This document shows positions 17,278-27,376 of a stretch of DNA of 64,000 nucleotides, piece by piece (position 1 is the first letter of the stretch; the number at the start of each line of letters is the position of its first letter). The DNA is from Candidatus Scalindua sp. SCAELEC01 (GTDB lineage: Bacteria > Planctomycetota > Brocadiia > Brocadiales > Scalinduaceae): positions 62,001 through 126,000 of the forward strand of contig SHMT01000011.1 in assembly GCA_004282745.1 (NCBI GenBank). Reading direction: 5' to 3'. Under the pieces are notes generated by a model. That model saw only the letters and a list, made by a program, of their open reading frames with translations. It ran no database searches and was not told the origin of the DNA. A program made the translations under genes and the position numbers.

Positions 17278-20200
17278 GTGAAACCTAACTCCTTCAAAGA
17301 CGGGGTGGTAAAAAAGAATATGAAGATCTCAAAGTGTAAGACACTAAAATATCAAATCTTCTTTGTTTCGGCAGTCTTATTTTGTGTTCTGGCAGTACTG
17401 CTAGGGGTATCAATACGAAGATCATTTGAAACGAAGAAGTTGTCGAAAGAGTATGCGATAAAAAATAAAATTGCCGGTCTCTTGAATGCCGCAGCAGGTT
17501 GGCAGGCCATTGAACGCGGTTATGGTGCCACGATAATAGGAAGTGGTAAAGGTGATTCGTCTCCTCTGTTTTCCAAATTCCTTGAAATGGCGAGGAGCGG
17601 AGATAACGAAGTCTCACAGATTGAAAAAGACATAAGAAAACTCTTAAGTATCAGGAAGGATACAACATTTGAAAAGAAACTAAATGTATGGCGTGAAAGC
17701 TATGAGACTCTCATGCTTAGTCGCCCAAGAATCGAAAACAGAGACATCTTCAAGGATGAGTGGTTAGATATTATCACCCTTAGTATCAATACTAGTTTTA
17801 ATTTACGCAATACTATCTTTACTCCGCAAACAAATGAAGAAGGTGTCCTCTATTTGAATAATGTCCTGCGTCCCAATGTTTCAAGGCTGTGTGAATATGC
17901 AGGATTGGAGCGAGCAATTATCGGAAATAGAATTGCATCAGGAAATCATTTCTCTGATGAGACAATGAGTAAAATCAAACGCTACCGTTCCATAGTCGAT
18001 AAATCTTTTCAACAGGTTATGCATTTAAGAACGTTGCCGAACACGTCAAGTCGTATGAAACAGGCTATAGACGCTTTTGAGAAGGCGTTCCTGAGAACCT
18101 TTGAATGTTTAAGGCAGGAAGTAATTGCAACGAGTGAGAGACAAAAAGAGGCAGAAAAGAGTGCAAAAGAGCAAATTGGAAAGAGAGGTCAGTTGTTTCG
18201 TAATTATTTACACGGAATCTCTACTGATTTGTTAAATATAAGCAGAAACAAAAATGTAGTAGCATTAGCAAAATCTCTGAATGGGGGGGAGGTACACTTA
18301 CCTATCTCTGAACAGGTGGTAGCGGTGGAAAATCTCTTTCTCAACTTTTCTCAAATAAAAAGGATCCTCGCCCAAATTCGATATCTGGATAATGTTGGAA
18401 ATGAACATGTACGTGTTGACTTTGATGGCAGTAACAGCACAATCATTTCAGGCCCACAATTACAGGATAAAAGTGATCGTTATTATTTCAAAGAATCACT
18501 CAATCTCTCACCAGGAGAGATATACACCTCTCCACTTGACCTTAACATAGAGCATGGATATATTGAGTATCCCTATAAACCGGTAATTCGCATTGCAACA
18601 CCAGTTTTTGTAGGTGGAGAGAAAGCCGGAGTTATTGTCTTCAACTTACTGACAAATAACGAGCACTTCTTACATAAAGCGATAGGAAAGGAAAATACCG
18701 GAGACTATATTTTATCTAATCAAGATGGTTTCTATCTCAACCACCCCGATGAAGAGAAAGAGTGGGGAATGATGGAGTTGCTCGACAGGTCACATCATAA
18801 TATAAGACAAGATTATCCTGATGTTGCAGAACATATCCTTTCCGGTAGAGAAGGTGCTGTACCTTTAGATTCAGGAAGAGTGTTTGTTTATGAACCATTT
18901 TTCCCCAATTTTGACTCTCCCACCAATCAATTCTGGGTAATTATTAAACGAGTGAAAGGTGTAAGGTATCCGGTAAGTGCTGCAGCGTGGTTCGATGGTG
19001 CAACGAAGGCAATCAATGCAGGGTTAGAAATATCAAATATTGCCGGTGCAGAAGCAGATACGGCCATGTTAAAAATGGAATTCACTGCAAAGAGAAGCAT
19101 GTGGATTTGTTACCTTACTTTTGGTTCTACAATTTTTTTGTTCATTGTTTTCATTCGATGGTCGAGAAATCGAGTTTTAAAGCCTATCCAGGAATTATCC
19201 AGTGTTTCTCAGCAAATAGCCGAAGGTGGCTTTTTGCAAAAAAGTAAAGTTAAGTCAAGGGATGAGATTGGAGCACTGGCCAACAACTTTAACATAATGA
19301 CTCATAAACTTACCCATGAAATCATCGAAAGGAAGAGAATAGAAAATGAAATACGAAAAGAGAAAGAATATACTTCTAATTTGATAGATAGTGCACAGGA
19401 TGCAATTATCAGTATTAATGAAAAAGGGATAATTAGTGTCTGGAATAAATTAGCGTCAAAGATCTTTGGATATTCTAGAGACGAAATTATTGGGAGGCAT
19501 ATATCAATCATCATTCCTGAGAGGTACAAGAAGCGGCATGAAGAGGGAATGGAGCGGTTTTTAACGACTGAGAAAGCCAGGATTATCGGTCGAGCAACAG
19601 AAGTTTATGGAATAACGAAAGAGGGGATTGAAGTTCAGATAGAAATGTCTTTAGCTTTCCAAAAGAGTGAAAATGGTCAATACTCTTTTACCGCCATCAT
19701 TCGGGAGATAACAGAAAGGAGAAAACGGGAAGAAGAGATTCGGAGGCTATCTTGTGCCGTTGAACAGAGCCCCACTTCGGTAATGATTACTGATAGCGAA
19801 GGCAAGATTGAATATATAAATACCAAATTTACCGAACTGACCGGTTACACTGCCGAGGAAGCACTTGGACAGACTCCCCGTATATTAAAATCTGGAAAGA
19901 CCTCTCATGAAGAATACGAACGGTTGTGGCAGACTATCAAGTCTGGTAGTGAATGGCGGGGAGAATTTTATAATAAGAAAAAAAATGGTGTTCTCTACTG
20001 GGAGCATTCATCTATCTCTTCAGTCTGCAACGATCAAGGTGATATTATCAATTTCATCTCCGTTAATGAAGATGTTTCAAAACACAAGCAGATGGAGAAG
20101 ATGCTGAAGAAAAGTGAAAGAAATGCTCTGCTTAAAATGAAGGACGCTTTCGTAGCCCAAAAAAGGGCGGAGAATATTGCACGTTCAGAGGAGACCATTG

Positions 20201-22446
20201 GTAGGCTCTTGCATCTTACGCATCAACCTCTGGCTATGCAGGATTTTCTCAAACAGGCATTGGATATAATACTGAATTTTTTACCATGGCTGGGCACTCC
20301 TCCCAGTGGCGGTATTTTTCTCACTGACAAAGCGGAACAAGCAGAGACCCTGAAACTTGCCACTATGCATCATCTTCCTCGCGAATTAAAGACGACATGT
20401 GCTCAAGTTCCCTTCGGCAAATGTATGTGTGGTATTGCTGCGGAGGCCCGTGAGATTCAATTCTCTGATTGCATCGACTATCGTCATGATATCTGCTTTG
20501 AAGGCATGAAGCCACATGGGCACTACACTGTACCCATAATGCAGGAAGATACGGTGCTCGGTGTTATGGTATTGTATCTCTTGGAAGGGCATAAGCGGGT
20601 GGAGGAAGAGGTGATATTTCTTCGTAAACTTTCGAAGGTGTTGAGTATTGGTATTTCAAAGAGGCACACCGATGATGCACGGAAGAGGGCGGAGGCTGCA
20701 TTGCAGAAGAAGACGAAACTTGTTAGTTTAATGCAGGAAGTGGCGTTTACAGCCGATGCAGCACATTCTGTGACTGACGCCATGCGAATATGCCTTGGCA
20801 AGATATGTGAGTGTACCGGCTTTTCGGTTGGTCATGTATATCTCGTGGATTCAAAAGAAAATCTGGTCTCCTCAAAAATCTGGTATTTTGATAGAGAAAA
20901 TGAGTTTACAACGTTTAAGGAGGTTACCGAATCAACTACATTCAAGGTAGGTGTTGGATTGCCGGGTCTGGTATTGGAGAGTGGTAAGCCAGTGTGGATC
21001 ATGGATTTGGCAAGGGATGCTAATTTTCCTCGGGCAAAATTAACAAGCAACGTCTCGGTAAAAAGTGGGTTTGCTTTTCCGGTATTAGAGCAAAACCATG
21101 TTATGGCGGTGCTTGAGTTCTTTTCAGTTGAAATATTAGAATCGGATGAATCCTTATTGCAATCAATAGCAGCCCTTGCCAAACAATTGGGCAGGGTGAC
21201 AGAAAGAAAGCGGGTCGCAAAACAACTGCATGTTGCCAAAGTGGCAGCTGAAGCTGCCAACATAGCCAAGAGTGAGTTCCTTGCAAATATGAGCCATGAG
21301 ATACGCACGCCAATGAACGGTATCATAGGCATGGTCGATCTCTTGCTGGACACGAAGTTGACTCGTGAACAGCGCGAATTTACCGATATAGTGCGTGAAA
21401 GTGGCGATTCTCTATTAACTATTATCAACGACATCCTGGATTTTTCCAAGATTGAGGCAGGGAAATTGGAGATAGAGAATATTGGATTCAACCTGAATAA
21501 TCCGGTTGAGAGTACCCTAAACATACAAGGTGTCAAGGCGCATGAGAAAGGACTTGGATTAACCTGCTTTATAGACCCTGAAGTTCCGTCACTATTAAAT
21601 GGTGATCCGGGCAGATTACGTCAGGTGCTCATTAACTTCGTTGACAATGCGATCAAATTTACGAATGAAGGTAAGGTTGCCATAAACGTAGATCTGTCTG
21701 AAGAAACAGAAACGCATGCAACCGTGAGGTTTACTGTCAGTGATACAGGCATTGGCATCCCCACTGACCGTATGGACCGGCTGTTCAAGCCATTCTCCCA
21801 GGTAGACGCTTCTACTACAAGGAAGTATGGCGGTACCGGTCTTGGGCTGGTGATATGCAAGCAGCTTGTGGAATTAATGGGAGGTAAAATTGGTGTGAAA
21901 AGGAAAGAAGGTAAGGGGACAACCTTCTGGTTTACGGCCCTGCTGGAAAAACAACGAAAGGAGACACCACTTCTCAAATGTCTCAAAACCGCTTCTGGAA
22001 ATCCTCGGGAAGTTGGGGAAAGTAATGAAATAGTTGCGAAATATTCAGTCTGCAAGAACCATACACAACACGTCCGCATACTTCTGGCTGAGGATAATGT
22101 TGTCAATCAGAAGATTGCCCTGCGTATTTTAGAAAAAAAACTTGGATACAATGCGGATGTTGTCACTAATGGAAAAGAGGCCGTTGAATCTCTGGAGAGA
22201 ATTGATTACGACCTGGTATTGATGGACTGTCAGATGCCGGAGATGGACGGTTACGACGCTACCAGCACCATACGTGATCAGAATTCGGCAGTTCTCAATC
22301 ACAATATTCCGATAATAGCTATGACGGCTAATGCCATGAAAGGTGATCGGGAGAAGTGCCTTGAAGCAGGAATGGACGATTATGTTTCCAAGCCTATAAA
22401 CATAAAAATACTTTCAGATGTTATAGACCGAAACCTGAGAAACTGA
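17278..22446 (+). CDS. Large multi-sensor hybrid histidine kinase (1722 aa)
   Basis: Membrane-bound hybrid kinase with stacked sensors. A membrane helix at about 28-47 is followed by a ~250-residue helical periplasmic domain resembling nitrate/nitrite-type NIT sensors ([17 protein letters not shown]). A Cache-like region follows (about 310-590), then a second membrane helix (about 610-630, [18 protein letters not shown]) and HAMP. Next come two PAS domains ([13 protein letters not shown] and [13 protein letters not shown]) and two GAF domains. The kinase core has H-box [12 protein letters not shown] with H1340, N box [14 protein letters not shown]1 box SDTGIGIP and G2 box [10 protein letters not shown]-terminal receiver has D1650 in [11 protein letters not shown]. 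The GTG at 17278 has an AAAGGA site; the ATG at 17320 is an alternative. The HDOD gene starts 56 bp later and may be part of the same transcript. Confidence 0.93.
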   Translation: MKPNSFKDGVVKKNMKISKCKTLKYQIFFVSAVLFCVLAVLLGVSIRRSFETKKLSKEYAIKNKIAGLLNAAAGWQAIERGYGATIIGSGKGDSSPLFSKFLEMARSGDNEVSQIEKDIRKLLSIRKDTTFEKKLNVWRESYETLMLSRPRIENRDIFKDEWLDIITLSINTSFNLRNTIFTPQTNEEGVLYLNNVLRPNVSRLCEYAGLERAIIGNRIASGNHFSDETMSKIKRYRSIVDKSFQQVMHLRTLPNTSSRMKQAIDAFEKAFLRTFECLRQEVIATSERQKEAEKSAKEQIGKRGQLFRNYLHGISTDLLNISRNKNVVALAKSLNGGEVHLPISEQVVAVENLFLNFSQIKRILAQIRYLDNVGNEHVRVDFDGSNSTIISGPQLQDKSDRYYFKESLNLSPGEIYTSPLDLNIEHGYIEYPYKPVIRIATPVFVGGEKAGVIVFNLLTNNEHFLHKAIGKENTGDYILSNQDGFYLNHPDEEKEWGMMELLDRSHHNIRQDYPDVAEHILSGREGAVPLDSGRVFVYEPFFPNFDSPTNQFWVIIKRVKGVRYPVSAAAWFDGATKAINAGLEISNIAGAEADTAMLKMEFTAKRSMWICYLTFGSTIFLFIVFIRWSRNRVLKPIQELSSVSQQIAEGGFLQKSKVKSRDEIGALANNFNIMTHKLTHEIIERKRIENEIRKEKEYTSNLIDSAQDAIISINEKGIISVWNKLASKIFGYSRDEIIGRHISIIIPERYKKRHEEGMERFLTTEKARIIGRATEVYGITKEGIEVQIEMSLAFQKSENGQYSFTAIIREITERRKREEEIRRLSCAVEQSPTSVMITDSEGKIEYINTKFTELTGYTAEEALGQTPRILKSGKTSHEEYERLWQTIKSGSEWRGEFYNKKKNGVLYWEHSSISSVCNDQGDIINFISVNEDVSKHKQMEKMLKKSERNALLKMKDAFVAQKRAENIARSEETIGRLLHLTHQPLAMQDFLKQALDIILNFLPWLGTPPSGGIFLTDKAEQAETLKLATMHHLPRELKTTCAQVPFGKCMCGIAAEAREIQFSDCIDYRHDICFEGMKPHGHYTVPIMQEDTVLGVMVLYLLEGHKRVEEEVIFLRKLSKVLSIGISKRHTDDARKRAEAALQKKTKLVSLMQEVAFTADAAHSVTDAMRICLGKICECTGFSVGHVYLVDSKENLVSSKIWYFDRENEFTTFKEVTESTTFKVGVGLPGLVLESGKPVWIMDLARDANFPRAKLTSNVSVKSGFAFPVLEQNHVMAVLEFFSVEILESDESLLQSIAALAKQLGRVTERKRVAKQLHVAKVAAEAANIAKSEFLANMSHEIRTPMNGIIGMVDLLLDTKLTREQREFTDIVRESGDSLLTIINDILDFSKIEAGKLEIENIGFNLNNPVESTLNIQGVKAHEKGLGLTCFIDPEVPSLLNGDPGRLRQVLINFVDNAIKFTNEGKVAINVDLSEETETHATVRFTVSDTGIGIPTDRMDRLFKPFSQVDASTTRKYGGTGLGLVICKQLVELMGGKIGVKRKEGKGTTFWFTALLEKQRKETPLLKCLKTASGNPREVGESNEIVAKYSVCKNHTQHVRILLAEDNVVNQKIALRILEKKLGYNADVVTNGKEAVESLERIDYDLVLMDCQMPEMDGYDATSTIRDQNSAVLNHNIPIIAMTANAMKGDREKCLEAGMDDYVSKPINIKILSDVIDRNLRN

Positions 22447-22502
22447 ATCTATGAACCATATTTCAACAGTAATAATTTTGGGAATCGGGGGGATAAACTT
22501 GT

Positions 22503-23390
22503 ATGAATACAAGTGCCGCGTCCACACTCACTGCAAAAATTGAATCTTTGCCTACTTTACCAACCGTGGCTGTTCGTGTTTTGAATATTACTGCTGATCC
22601 GGAAAGTTCAGCTAATGATCTTATGAACGTGATCAGCCCGGACGTTTCCCTTACTACAAAGATCCTCAAAATTGCCAATTCACCATTTTATGGCCTGACA
22701 AGAGAAATTTCCACCCTTCAACACGCGGTTACTATTTTGGGTTTCAAAGAGATTAGAAACCTGGTCGTGTCTACCGTTGCATTTGAGAGTTTTAAGAATT
22801 TAAAGCAAGATAAAAAATATGATATTAACCTGTTTTGGAAGCACTCATTCTGTTGTGGTCTTGCTGCGAAGATCATTGCGTCCTATTTGAATAATAAAAG
22901 CAATGAGTTGTTTGTGGCAGGCCTGGTCCATGATATTGGAAAACTGGCTATGTACATTGCTTTTCCTGTTGAATTCCTGGAGGTGATGGACATTATGAGA
23001 CCACTGAAATTAAAATATACGGCCTTTGAGGTTGAGAAAGACGTCTTTGGGATGACGCATGATGAAGTCGGAATGAAACTTATGAAAAGGTGGATGTTTC
23101 CCGAGAGTCTGTTAATGGCTGTCGGTTATCATCATCACCCACAAAAAACAGAAAACAAATCCCTCTTTCCGATCATTGTACATGTTGCAGATATTCTTAC
23201 CCATGTTTACGAAATGAGATCCGGGGATGAAGAAAGTGATTCTATTGATGCTGAACTTCATTACAATGAGGCAGTAAATTTATCCCGGCCATTCGAGATA
23301 GGCTTGAACGTATCTGACCTGCACACATTGCAGCAACATTTGGTGGAAAGTATAAAGAAGGAGGAAAATACCATTAATTTATTCTTTTAA
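22503..23390 (+). CDS. HDOD domain signalling protein
   Basis: A 295-residue cytoplasmic protein made almost wholly of an HDOD domain, the HD-like fold found in bacterial signal-transduction proteins. Typical features are SLPTLPTVAVRVLNI at the start, SPDVSLTTKILKIANSPFYG, the ILGFKEIRNLV stretch, HSFCCGLAAKII and LVHDIGKLAMY. The HD pair is present here, although many HDOD proteins lack a working metal site. A strong ribosome site (GGGGGAT) precedes the ATG. It follows the giant hybrid kinase by 56 bp on the same strand and may be an output of it. Confidence 0.9.
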   Translation: MNTSAASTLTAKIESLPTLPTVAVRVLNITADPESSANDLMNVISPDVSLTTKILKIANSPFYGLTREISTLQHAVTILGFKEIRNLVVSTVAFESFKNLKQDKKYDINLFWKHSFCCGLAAKIIASYLNNKSNELFVAGLVHDIGKLAMYIAFPVEFLEVMDIMRPLKLKYTAFEVEKDVFGMTHDEVGMKLMKRWMFPESLLMAVGYHHHPQKTENKSLFPIIVHVADILTHVYEMRSGDEESDSIDAELHYNEAVNLSRPFEIGLNVSDLHTLQQHLVESIKKEENTINLFF

Positions 23391-23770
23391 AGACCGCTTA
23401 TGGATGTTATGGAAATATTTGCAATTTCTTACGTAGTATACCGGAGTTACCCAATAGTATTTCAATACACCAAATAGGATTGATCTAACCATTTTGACAA
23501 AGGTTCAATAGAAGGATGAAAAATAGAGTTGGCTTCATTTTTAATTTCTTCTTGTGAAAGATATCGAAGACACTATAATGTGGACATCAGCGTCCTTGGA
23601 ATACATTGTGAAAGAGACACTCTTTTTCGACAGAGCATTCTGAGATCGCTCAAATGGCAAGTCAAGGAGATCGCAAAATTGCCTTGACATAAAATTCTTG
23701 CGGTACATTCACATCTCTCATATAAAATTTTAATTTATTTCATACACAGATCCTTCAAAGGGAGGCTGGC
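23391..23770. other. Intergenic, nothing recognised
   Basis: 380 bp with no gene found. On the minus strand near 23470-23570 a stretch of about 35 codons reads without stops (SQEEIKNEANSIF and so on) but has no start and is too short to call. The promoter for nhaD presumably lies here. Confidence 0.4.
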
Positions 23771-25168
23771 ATGACGAACTTAGTGAATAGCTGGGTTGGT
23801 TATTTATCACTGCTTTTGTTTTTTATTGGCTACGTCCTCATTATATTTGAGGAGAAACTACACCTTAAGAAATCAAAACCAATTGTTTTGGTCAGCTGTC
23901 TGATGTGGTTGTGCATTGGTGTTTATGAGGCGATGCATGGAGTCGGACTTGCGGCAACCACTACCTATTCATTACGAGAGGATAGCACCATTTTCTATGA
24001 AGTAAGGCATGGGGGTGGGACTCATGAATTCATCGAACACCTTATTGCAGAGATCGGAGGTCTTTTTTTCTTTCTCCTGGTGGCCATGACTTACATTAAC
24101 ACCCTCACTTCTCTTAATGTATTTCAGGCCATACGTGCAAAGCTGTTATCCAGGGGGATGGGTTTTAAGTCCCTATTCTGGGTCACCGGAGGCCTGACTT
24201 TTATCATCTCTCCTTTTGCAGATAATTTGACCAGCGCCATGCTCATGTCCACTGTCGCATTGGCAGTAAGTGGCGGAAATAAAAAATTCATCGTACCAGC
24301 CTTTGTCAATATTGTCGTAGCTGCTAATGCCGGTGGCGCCTGGAGCCCTTTTGGGGATATTACGACATTAATGGTTTGGATGGAGGGAAAAGTTGAGACC
24401 CTCAAGTTTCTCTATCTGGTACTCCCATCCCTTGTCAACTGGCTTATCCCGGCCTTTGTCATGAGTTTATGGATACCCAAGGGAAAACCGGAATGTGATA
24501 AAGAAACGGTTGCCCTTAAGCCGGGTGCCAAGAGGACCATATTTTTTGGAGTTCTCACTATTCTGTTAGGTGTCTCTTTTCATCAATTCCTCCATCTGCC
24601 TCCTTTTATGGGCATGATGCTGGGTATGGGATTTCTCATGTTCGTATCCTATTACATGCGACAGTGGGGGGAAGAAAAGTTTTTAAAGAAGAACCTGGGC
24701 TCTGAAAAAGAGAGACGGGATCTATCCAGTTACGATTTTTTTAAAAAAGTGGAACAGGTGGAGTTTGATACCCTGCTCTTCTTTTTTGGAGTCTTGACGG
24801 CCGTAGGGGCGTTACAGTACATGGGACACCTTGCCCTAATCGGAAATGCCTTTTACGGTATCCTTGGACATACGTATGCCAACGTGGCGATTGGCCTTGT
24901 CTCTGCCGTTGGAGACAATATACCCCTCATGTATGCGGTACTTAAGATGGACATGGAGATGGGACTCGACCAGTGGTTGCTCATCACCTTGACAACCGGA
25001 GTGGGGGGGAGTTTGCTTTCGATAGGGTCGGCTGCGGGTGTCGCCGTTATGGGCGTAAATAGAGAGCACTATACATTTATGTCTCATATAAAATGGGCCC
25101 CAATTATTGCGCTGGGTTATGCCGGAAGTATTGTCACCTGGTGGTTGGTTACTAAGTTCCTGATGTAA
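23771..25168 (+). CDS. nhaD: Na+/H+ antiporter, NhaD type
   Basis: Integral membrane transporter, 465 residues and about 12 hydrophobic segments, of the ion-transporter superfamily. It exchanges cytoplasmic Na+ for H+ and is common in marine or haloalkaline bacteria. Recognisable motifs are HLIAEIGGLFFFLLVAMTYI, SPFADNLTSAMLMSTVALA, NAGGAWSPFGDITTLM and a late AVGDNIPLMYAVLKMDM segment, which carry the polar residues expected for the transport path. A strong ribosome site (GGGAGG) precedes the ATG. Transcription probably ends near the hairpin at 25564. A short family A element begins just after the stop. The symbol rests on family resemblance. Confidence 0.88.
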   Translation: MTNLVNSWVGYLSLLLFFIGYVLIIFEEKLHLKKSKPIVLVSCLMWLCIGVYEAMHGVGLAATTTYSLREDSTIFYEVRHGGGTHEFIEHLIAEIGGLFFFLLVAMTYINTLTSLNVFQAIRAKLLSRGMGFKSLFWVTGGLTFIISPFADNLTSAMLMSTVALAVSGGNKKFIVPAFVNIVVAANAGGAWSPFGDITTLMVWMEGKVETLKFLYLVLPSLVNWLIPAFVMSLWIPKGKPECDKETVALKPGAKRTIFFGVLTILLGVSFHQFLHLPPFMGMMLGMGFLMFVSYYMRQWGEEKFLKKNLGSEKERRDLSSYDFFKKVEQVEFDTLLFFFGVLTAVGALQYMGHLALIGNAFYGILGHTYANVAIGLVSAVGDNIPLMYAVLKMDMEMGLDQWLLITLTTGVGGSLLSIGSAAGVAVMGVNREHYTFMSHIKWAPIIALGYAGSIVTWWLVTKFLM

Positions 25169-25170
25169 AT

Positions 25171-25242
25171 AGTGTTTGAACGAAAACTACCCATCTACTG
25201 CAATGTTTGCCCGTTGCAAATTCGTTGGGTATAGAAAACACT
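25171..25242. repeat. Family A element, short degenerate copy (72 bp)
   Basis: Begins AGTGTTTGAACGAAAAC, then the reversed inner motif TACCCATCTACTGC, and ends AAAACACT. It is flanked by AAAT on the left and AATT on the right, a near-match target duplication. Half the length of intact copies. Confidence 0.65.
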
Positions 25243-25269
25243 AATTACATTTACTATTGAAAATTTGAT

Positions 25270-25407
25270 ATGAATAACAGTATGAATAAGAAATCCGGAC
25301 GCAGAAAAAACTTCAGACTTGAAGGTTTTGAATACAAAGGAAGTACTTATGTTTATTTCATAACTATTTGCACTCATAACAAACAGCATTATTTTAGCGG
25401 GCTTTAA
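25270..25407 (+). pseudogene. REP-associated tyrosine transposase (RAYT) N-terminal remnant
   Basis: An ATG-initiated frame of 45 codons ends at TAA 25405-25407. It contains RRKNFRLEGFEYKG followed by YVYFITICTHNKQHYF, the highly recognisable N-terminus of the Y1 (REP-associated tyrosine) transposase family. Intact members are about 150-300 residues with an HUH motif and a catalytic tyrosine further on. None of that follows here, so the gene is a truncated relic. A second in-frame ATG at 25282 is an equally good start. It lies 27 bp after the short family A copy. Confidence 0.75.
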
Positions 25408-25563
25408 CGTTCATGTTACCAATGTACATTCTGGCAAGGTTAATTTTGATTTTTCCCTTTTATAAAATTATTAGACAGCTCTTCTTTTTCTGAGCCATAA
25501 GCAAGAAGGGGAGAAATATAATCACTCACTACTTTCGATTCTCCCATCCCTTGCGTAAGGTTA

Positions 25564-25605
25564 GGGTAAGGAGCAAAAATAACTTGGTATTTTTGCCCCT
25601 TACCC
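25564..25605. terminator. Strong hairpin between convergent genes
   Basis: GGGTAAGGaGCAAAAATA pairs with TATTTTTGCcCCTTACCC, giving 17 matched pairs with one mismatch and a short loop. The A/T-rich inner arms and the convergent gene arrangement (nhaD/RAYT remnant to the left, minus-strand small gene to the right) fit a bidirectional terminator. Confidence 0.65.
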
Positions 25606-25615
25606 ATTATGGATA

Positions 25616-25909
25616 TTATTCGATTTTATTCATCGATCTTATAACACCCTGATAGCTGTACTCAAAAATGACCTTATCACCATCACTAAATGCGGTTAAA
25701 TCTATCCAGCTTTCCACCGTCAAAGACAAAACATTTCCCACTTCATCCTCTATGACAATAGTACCTGCATCAACATCGACGGTGACAATTGTCCCCTTCA
25801 TCACCGCTGTTGCCTCTCCTTCCTGAGAAATTCCGAGGCGTGCAAATAGCACTAAACAGGTACCAATAAACAGTATAGAAAACAATGTTCTTAACAGTTC
25901 TCGCTTCAT
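25616..25909 (-). CDS. Small exported protein, unknown function (97 aa)
   Basis: An exported protein of 97 residues. I chose the ATG at 25909, which has AGGAGG eight bases upstream; a GTG one codon earlier is possible. The first ~28 residues form a clear signal peptide (MKRELLRTLFSILFIGTCLVL). The mature part is about 65 residues, all beta-rich and acidic, with a pattern of valine/isoleucine strands (TIVTVDVDAGTIVIEDEVG) that suggests a small OB-like or barrel fold. No cysteine or metal motif is seen. It stands alone on the minus strand. I do not recognise a named family. Confidence 0.75.
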   Translation of the reverse strand: MKRELLRTLFSILFIGTCLVLFARLGISQEGEATAVMKGTIVTVDVDAGTIVIEDEVGNVLSLTVESWIDLTAFSDGDKVIFEYSYQGVIRSMNKIE

Positions 25910-25912
25910 CAC

Positions 25913-26449
25913 TCTTTCCTCCTTAATTTGAAAAAATTTAGATAAATTATTTTATCATTGCAACCTATTATTCATAACTATCACCTCCTCTGGATACAGG
26001 TATTCGAAAATTCTCTAAATGCTGTACTCGTATCAGCACGTATCGACTTTCGCAAACGATATTCCACACGGTTTCCGATCAAGGAGAGAAGATGAGGGAA
26101 GATTACCGAGATATTGGATTTAATGAAATAAAACAAAACTTCTCTGGACCGTTTAATAGCTTGAAGTGAAAGGATTTGTGAGAGAAAAATGCTAAGCAAG
26201 ATAGGAGTAAAAATGGGGACTCGATTTTCTCTGCTCAGAGTGTATTCTGTTGAAGATTTACTCTGATATGGTCAGTAAACTCTTTGTTTGAGGAGAGGAT
26301 TAAAGGTGGTCGGGTAGTTATTTGAATGGATTAACCTGCATTGAAAATATGGTCCAATTGTGATCATCCCGTTAACTCTTTATAGATTAAGGATTCTTTT
26401 GTGAGTAGGTCAATTCCTACACTGTTTGAGGAGTTCTCTAACAAAGAAT
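25913..26449. other. Intergenic, nothing recognised
   Basis: About 540 bp. A minus-strand frame at 25981-26199 (72 codons) has no ribosome site and matches nothing I know. No repeats of families A to E occur here. The region should include the promoter for the small exported protein. Confidence 0.4.
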
Positions 26450-27376
26450 TCATGATGAATGGGTGGTAGGGGGGCGGCTTTCAATAAGCTTGAGTAATGC
26501 ATAGAGTGTACTATTGTAGGGTGTTGGTAGGTCCAGCTCTTTTCCTTTTCTCACAACAACACCATTGATAGCTTCTATTTCAAGTTGTTTCTGTTTGAGA
26601 AAATCCTGGAGTGTTGAAGTCCGCATTTCGCGCGACCTTTCCGGCTCTACGAAATAGTTTTCGATTACGGATTTACCGATGTCATGACCAACTCCTTTCG
26701 CAACAGCTAAAACCTCTTCCATCGCTAATCGAATGAGTCTCCTCGATTCTTCACATCTCAACATGTCATGGAGGGTAGACCGTGTAATGGTACTCACCGA
26801 ATTGAAACTCGCATTCCAGACAAGCTTTTTCCAGAGTTCAAGCTGAATATTATTGGAGAGAGAGCAGGGGATATCTGCCTTTTTAAAGGATTCAGAAACT
26901 TTTTGAATCCTATCTGATATCCCCCCGCCTAACTCACCTATAATTAATTTTCCAAAGGAATAGTGGATTATTTCCCATGACTCGTAGACTTCGGAGGCAA
27001 TTAAGACAACCCCTCCGAGTACCCTCTCTCTCCCTACTATCCTTCCTATGATCTCTTCGTTATCGACACCATTCTGCAGGGAGAGAACGATCGTCTCTTT
27101 ACCAATGTTCTTCACACATGGTAATGTTGCGGCCTCAGTATCATATGCCTTTACGCACATCAGGATGAGATCTACCTCTCCAATTTCCTGGGGGTCTCCA
27201 ACAGCATTTACCTTTAGTGTCAGATCTCCTCGTGAACTCCGAATTCTCAGACCTGAGCTCTTAATTGATGCAAGGTACTCACCCCTTGCGACAAAGGTGA
27301 CGTCTTCTCCCCCTTTTGCAAGTAACCCTCCAAAATAACCGCCTACAGCGCCGGAACCAACTACCAAAATCTTCAT
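26450..27376 (-). CDS. panE: 2-dehydropantoate 2-reductase
   Basis: Cytoplasmic NADPH-dependent ketopantoate reductase, 308 residues, forming pantoate for coenzyme A synthesis. The N-terminal Rossmann loop is VVGSGAVGGYFGGLLAKGG. The family motif LILMCVKAYDTE precedes SLQNGVDNEE, and the catalytic lysine region is ELWKKLVWNASFNSVSTIT. A helical C-terminal domain ends the chain, with conserved STLQDFLKQKQLEIEAINGV. The start codon overlaps the argG stop (ATGA at 27373-27376), so the two genes are translationally coupled. PanE-like proteins vary in substrate, so the symbol is likely but not certain. Confidence 0.88.
   Translation of the reverse strand: MKILVVGSGAVGGYFGGLLAKGGEDVTFVARGEYLASIKSSGLRIRSSRGDLTLKVNAVGDPQEIGEVDLILMCVKAYDTEAATLPCVKNIGKETIVLSLQNGVDNEEIIGRIVGRERVLGGVVLIASEVYESWEIIHYSFGKLIIGELGGGISDRIQKVSESFKKADIPCSLSNNIQLELWKKLVWNASFNSVSTITRSTLHDMLRCEESRRLIRLAMEEVLAVAKGVGHDIGKSVIENYFVEPERSREMRTSTLQDFLKQKQLEIEAINGVVVRKGKELDLPTPYNSTLYALLKLIESRPPTTHSS

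Noticed and set aside
25171-25407. RAYT as the mover of family A
   Set aside because: Family A makes clean 4-bp target duplications, which RAYT and other HUH-type enzymes are not expected to make.
25981-26199. 72-codon minus-strand frame
   Set aside because: No ribosome site, no family resemblance; probably chance in a gene-free stretch.
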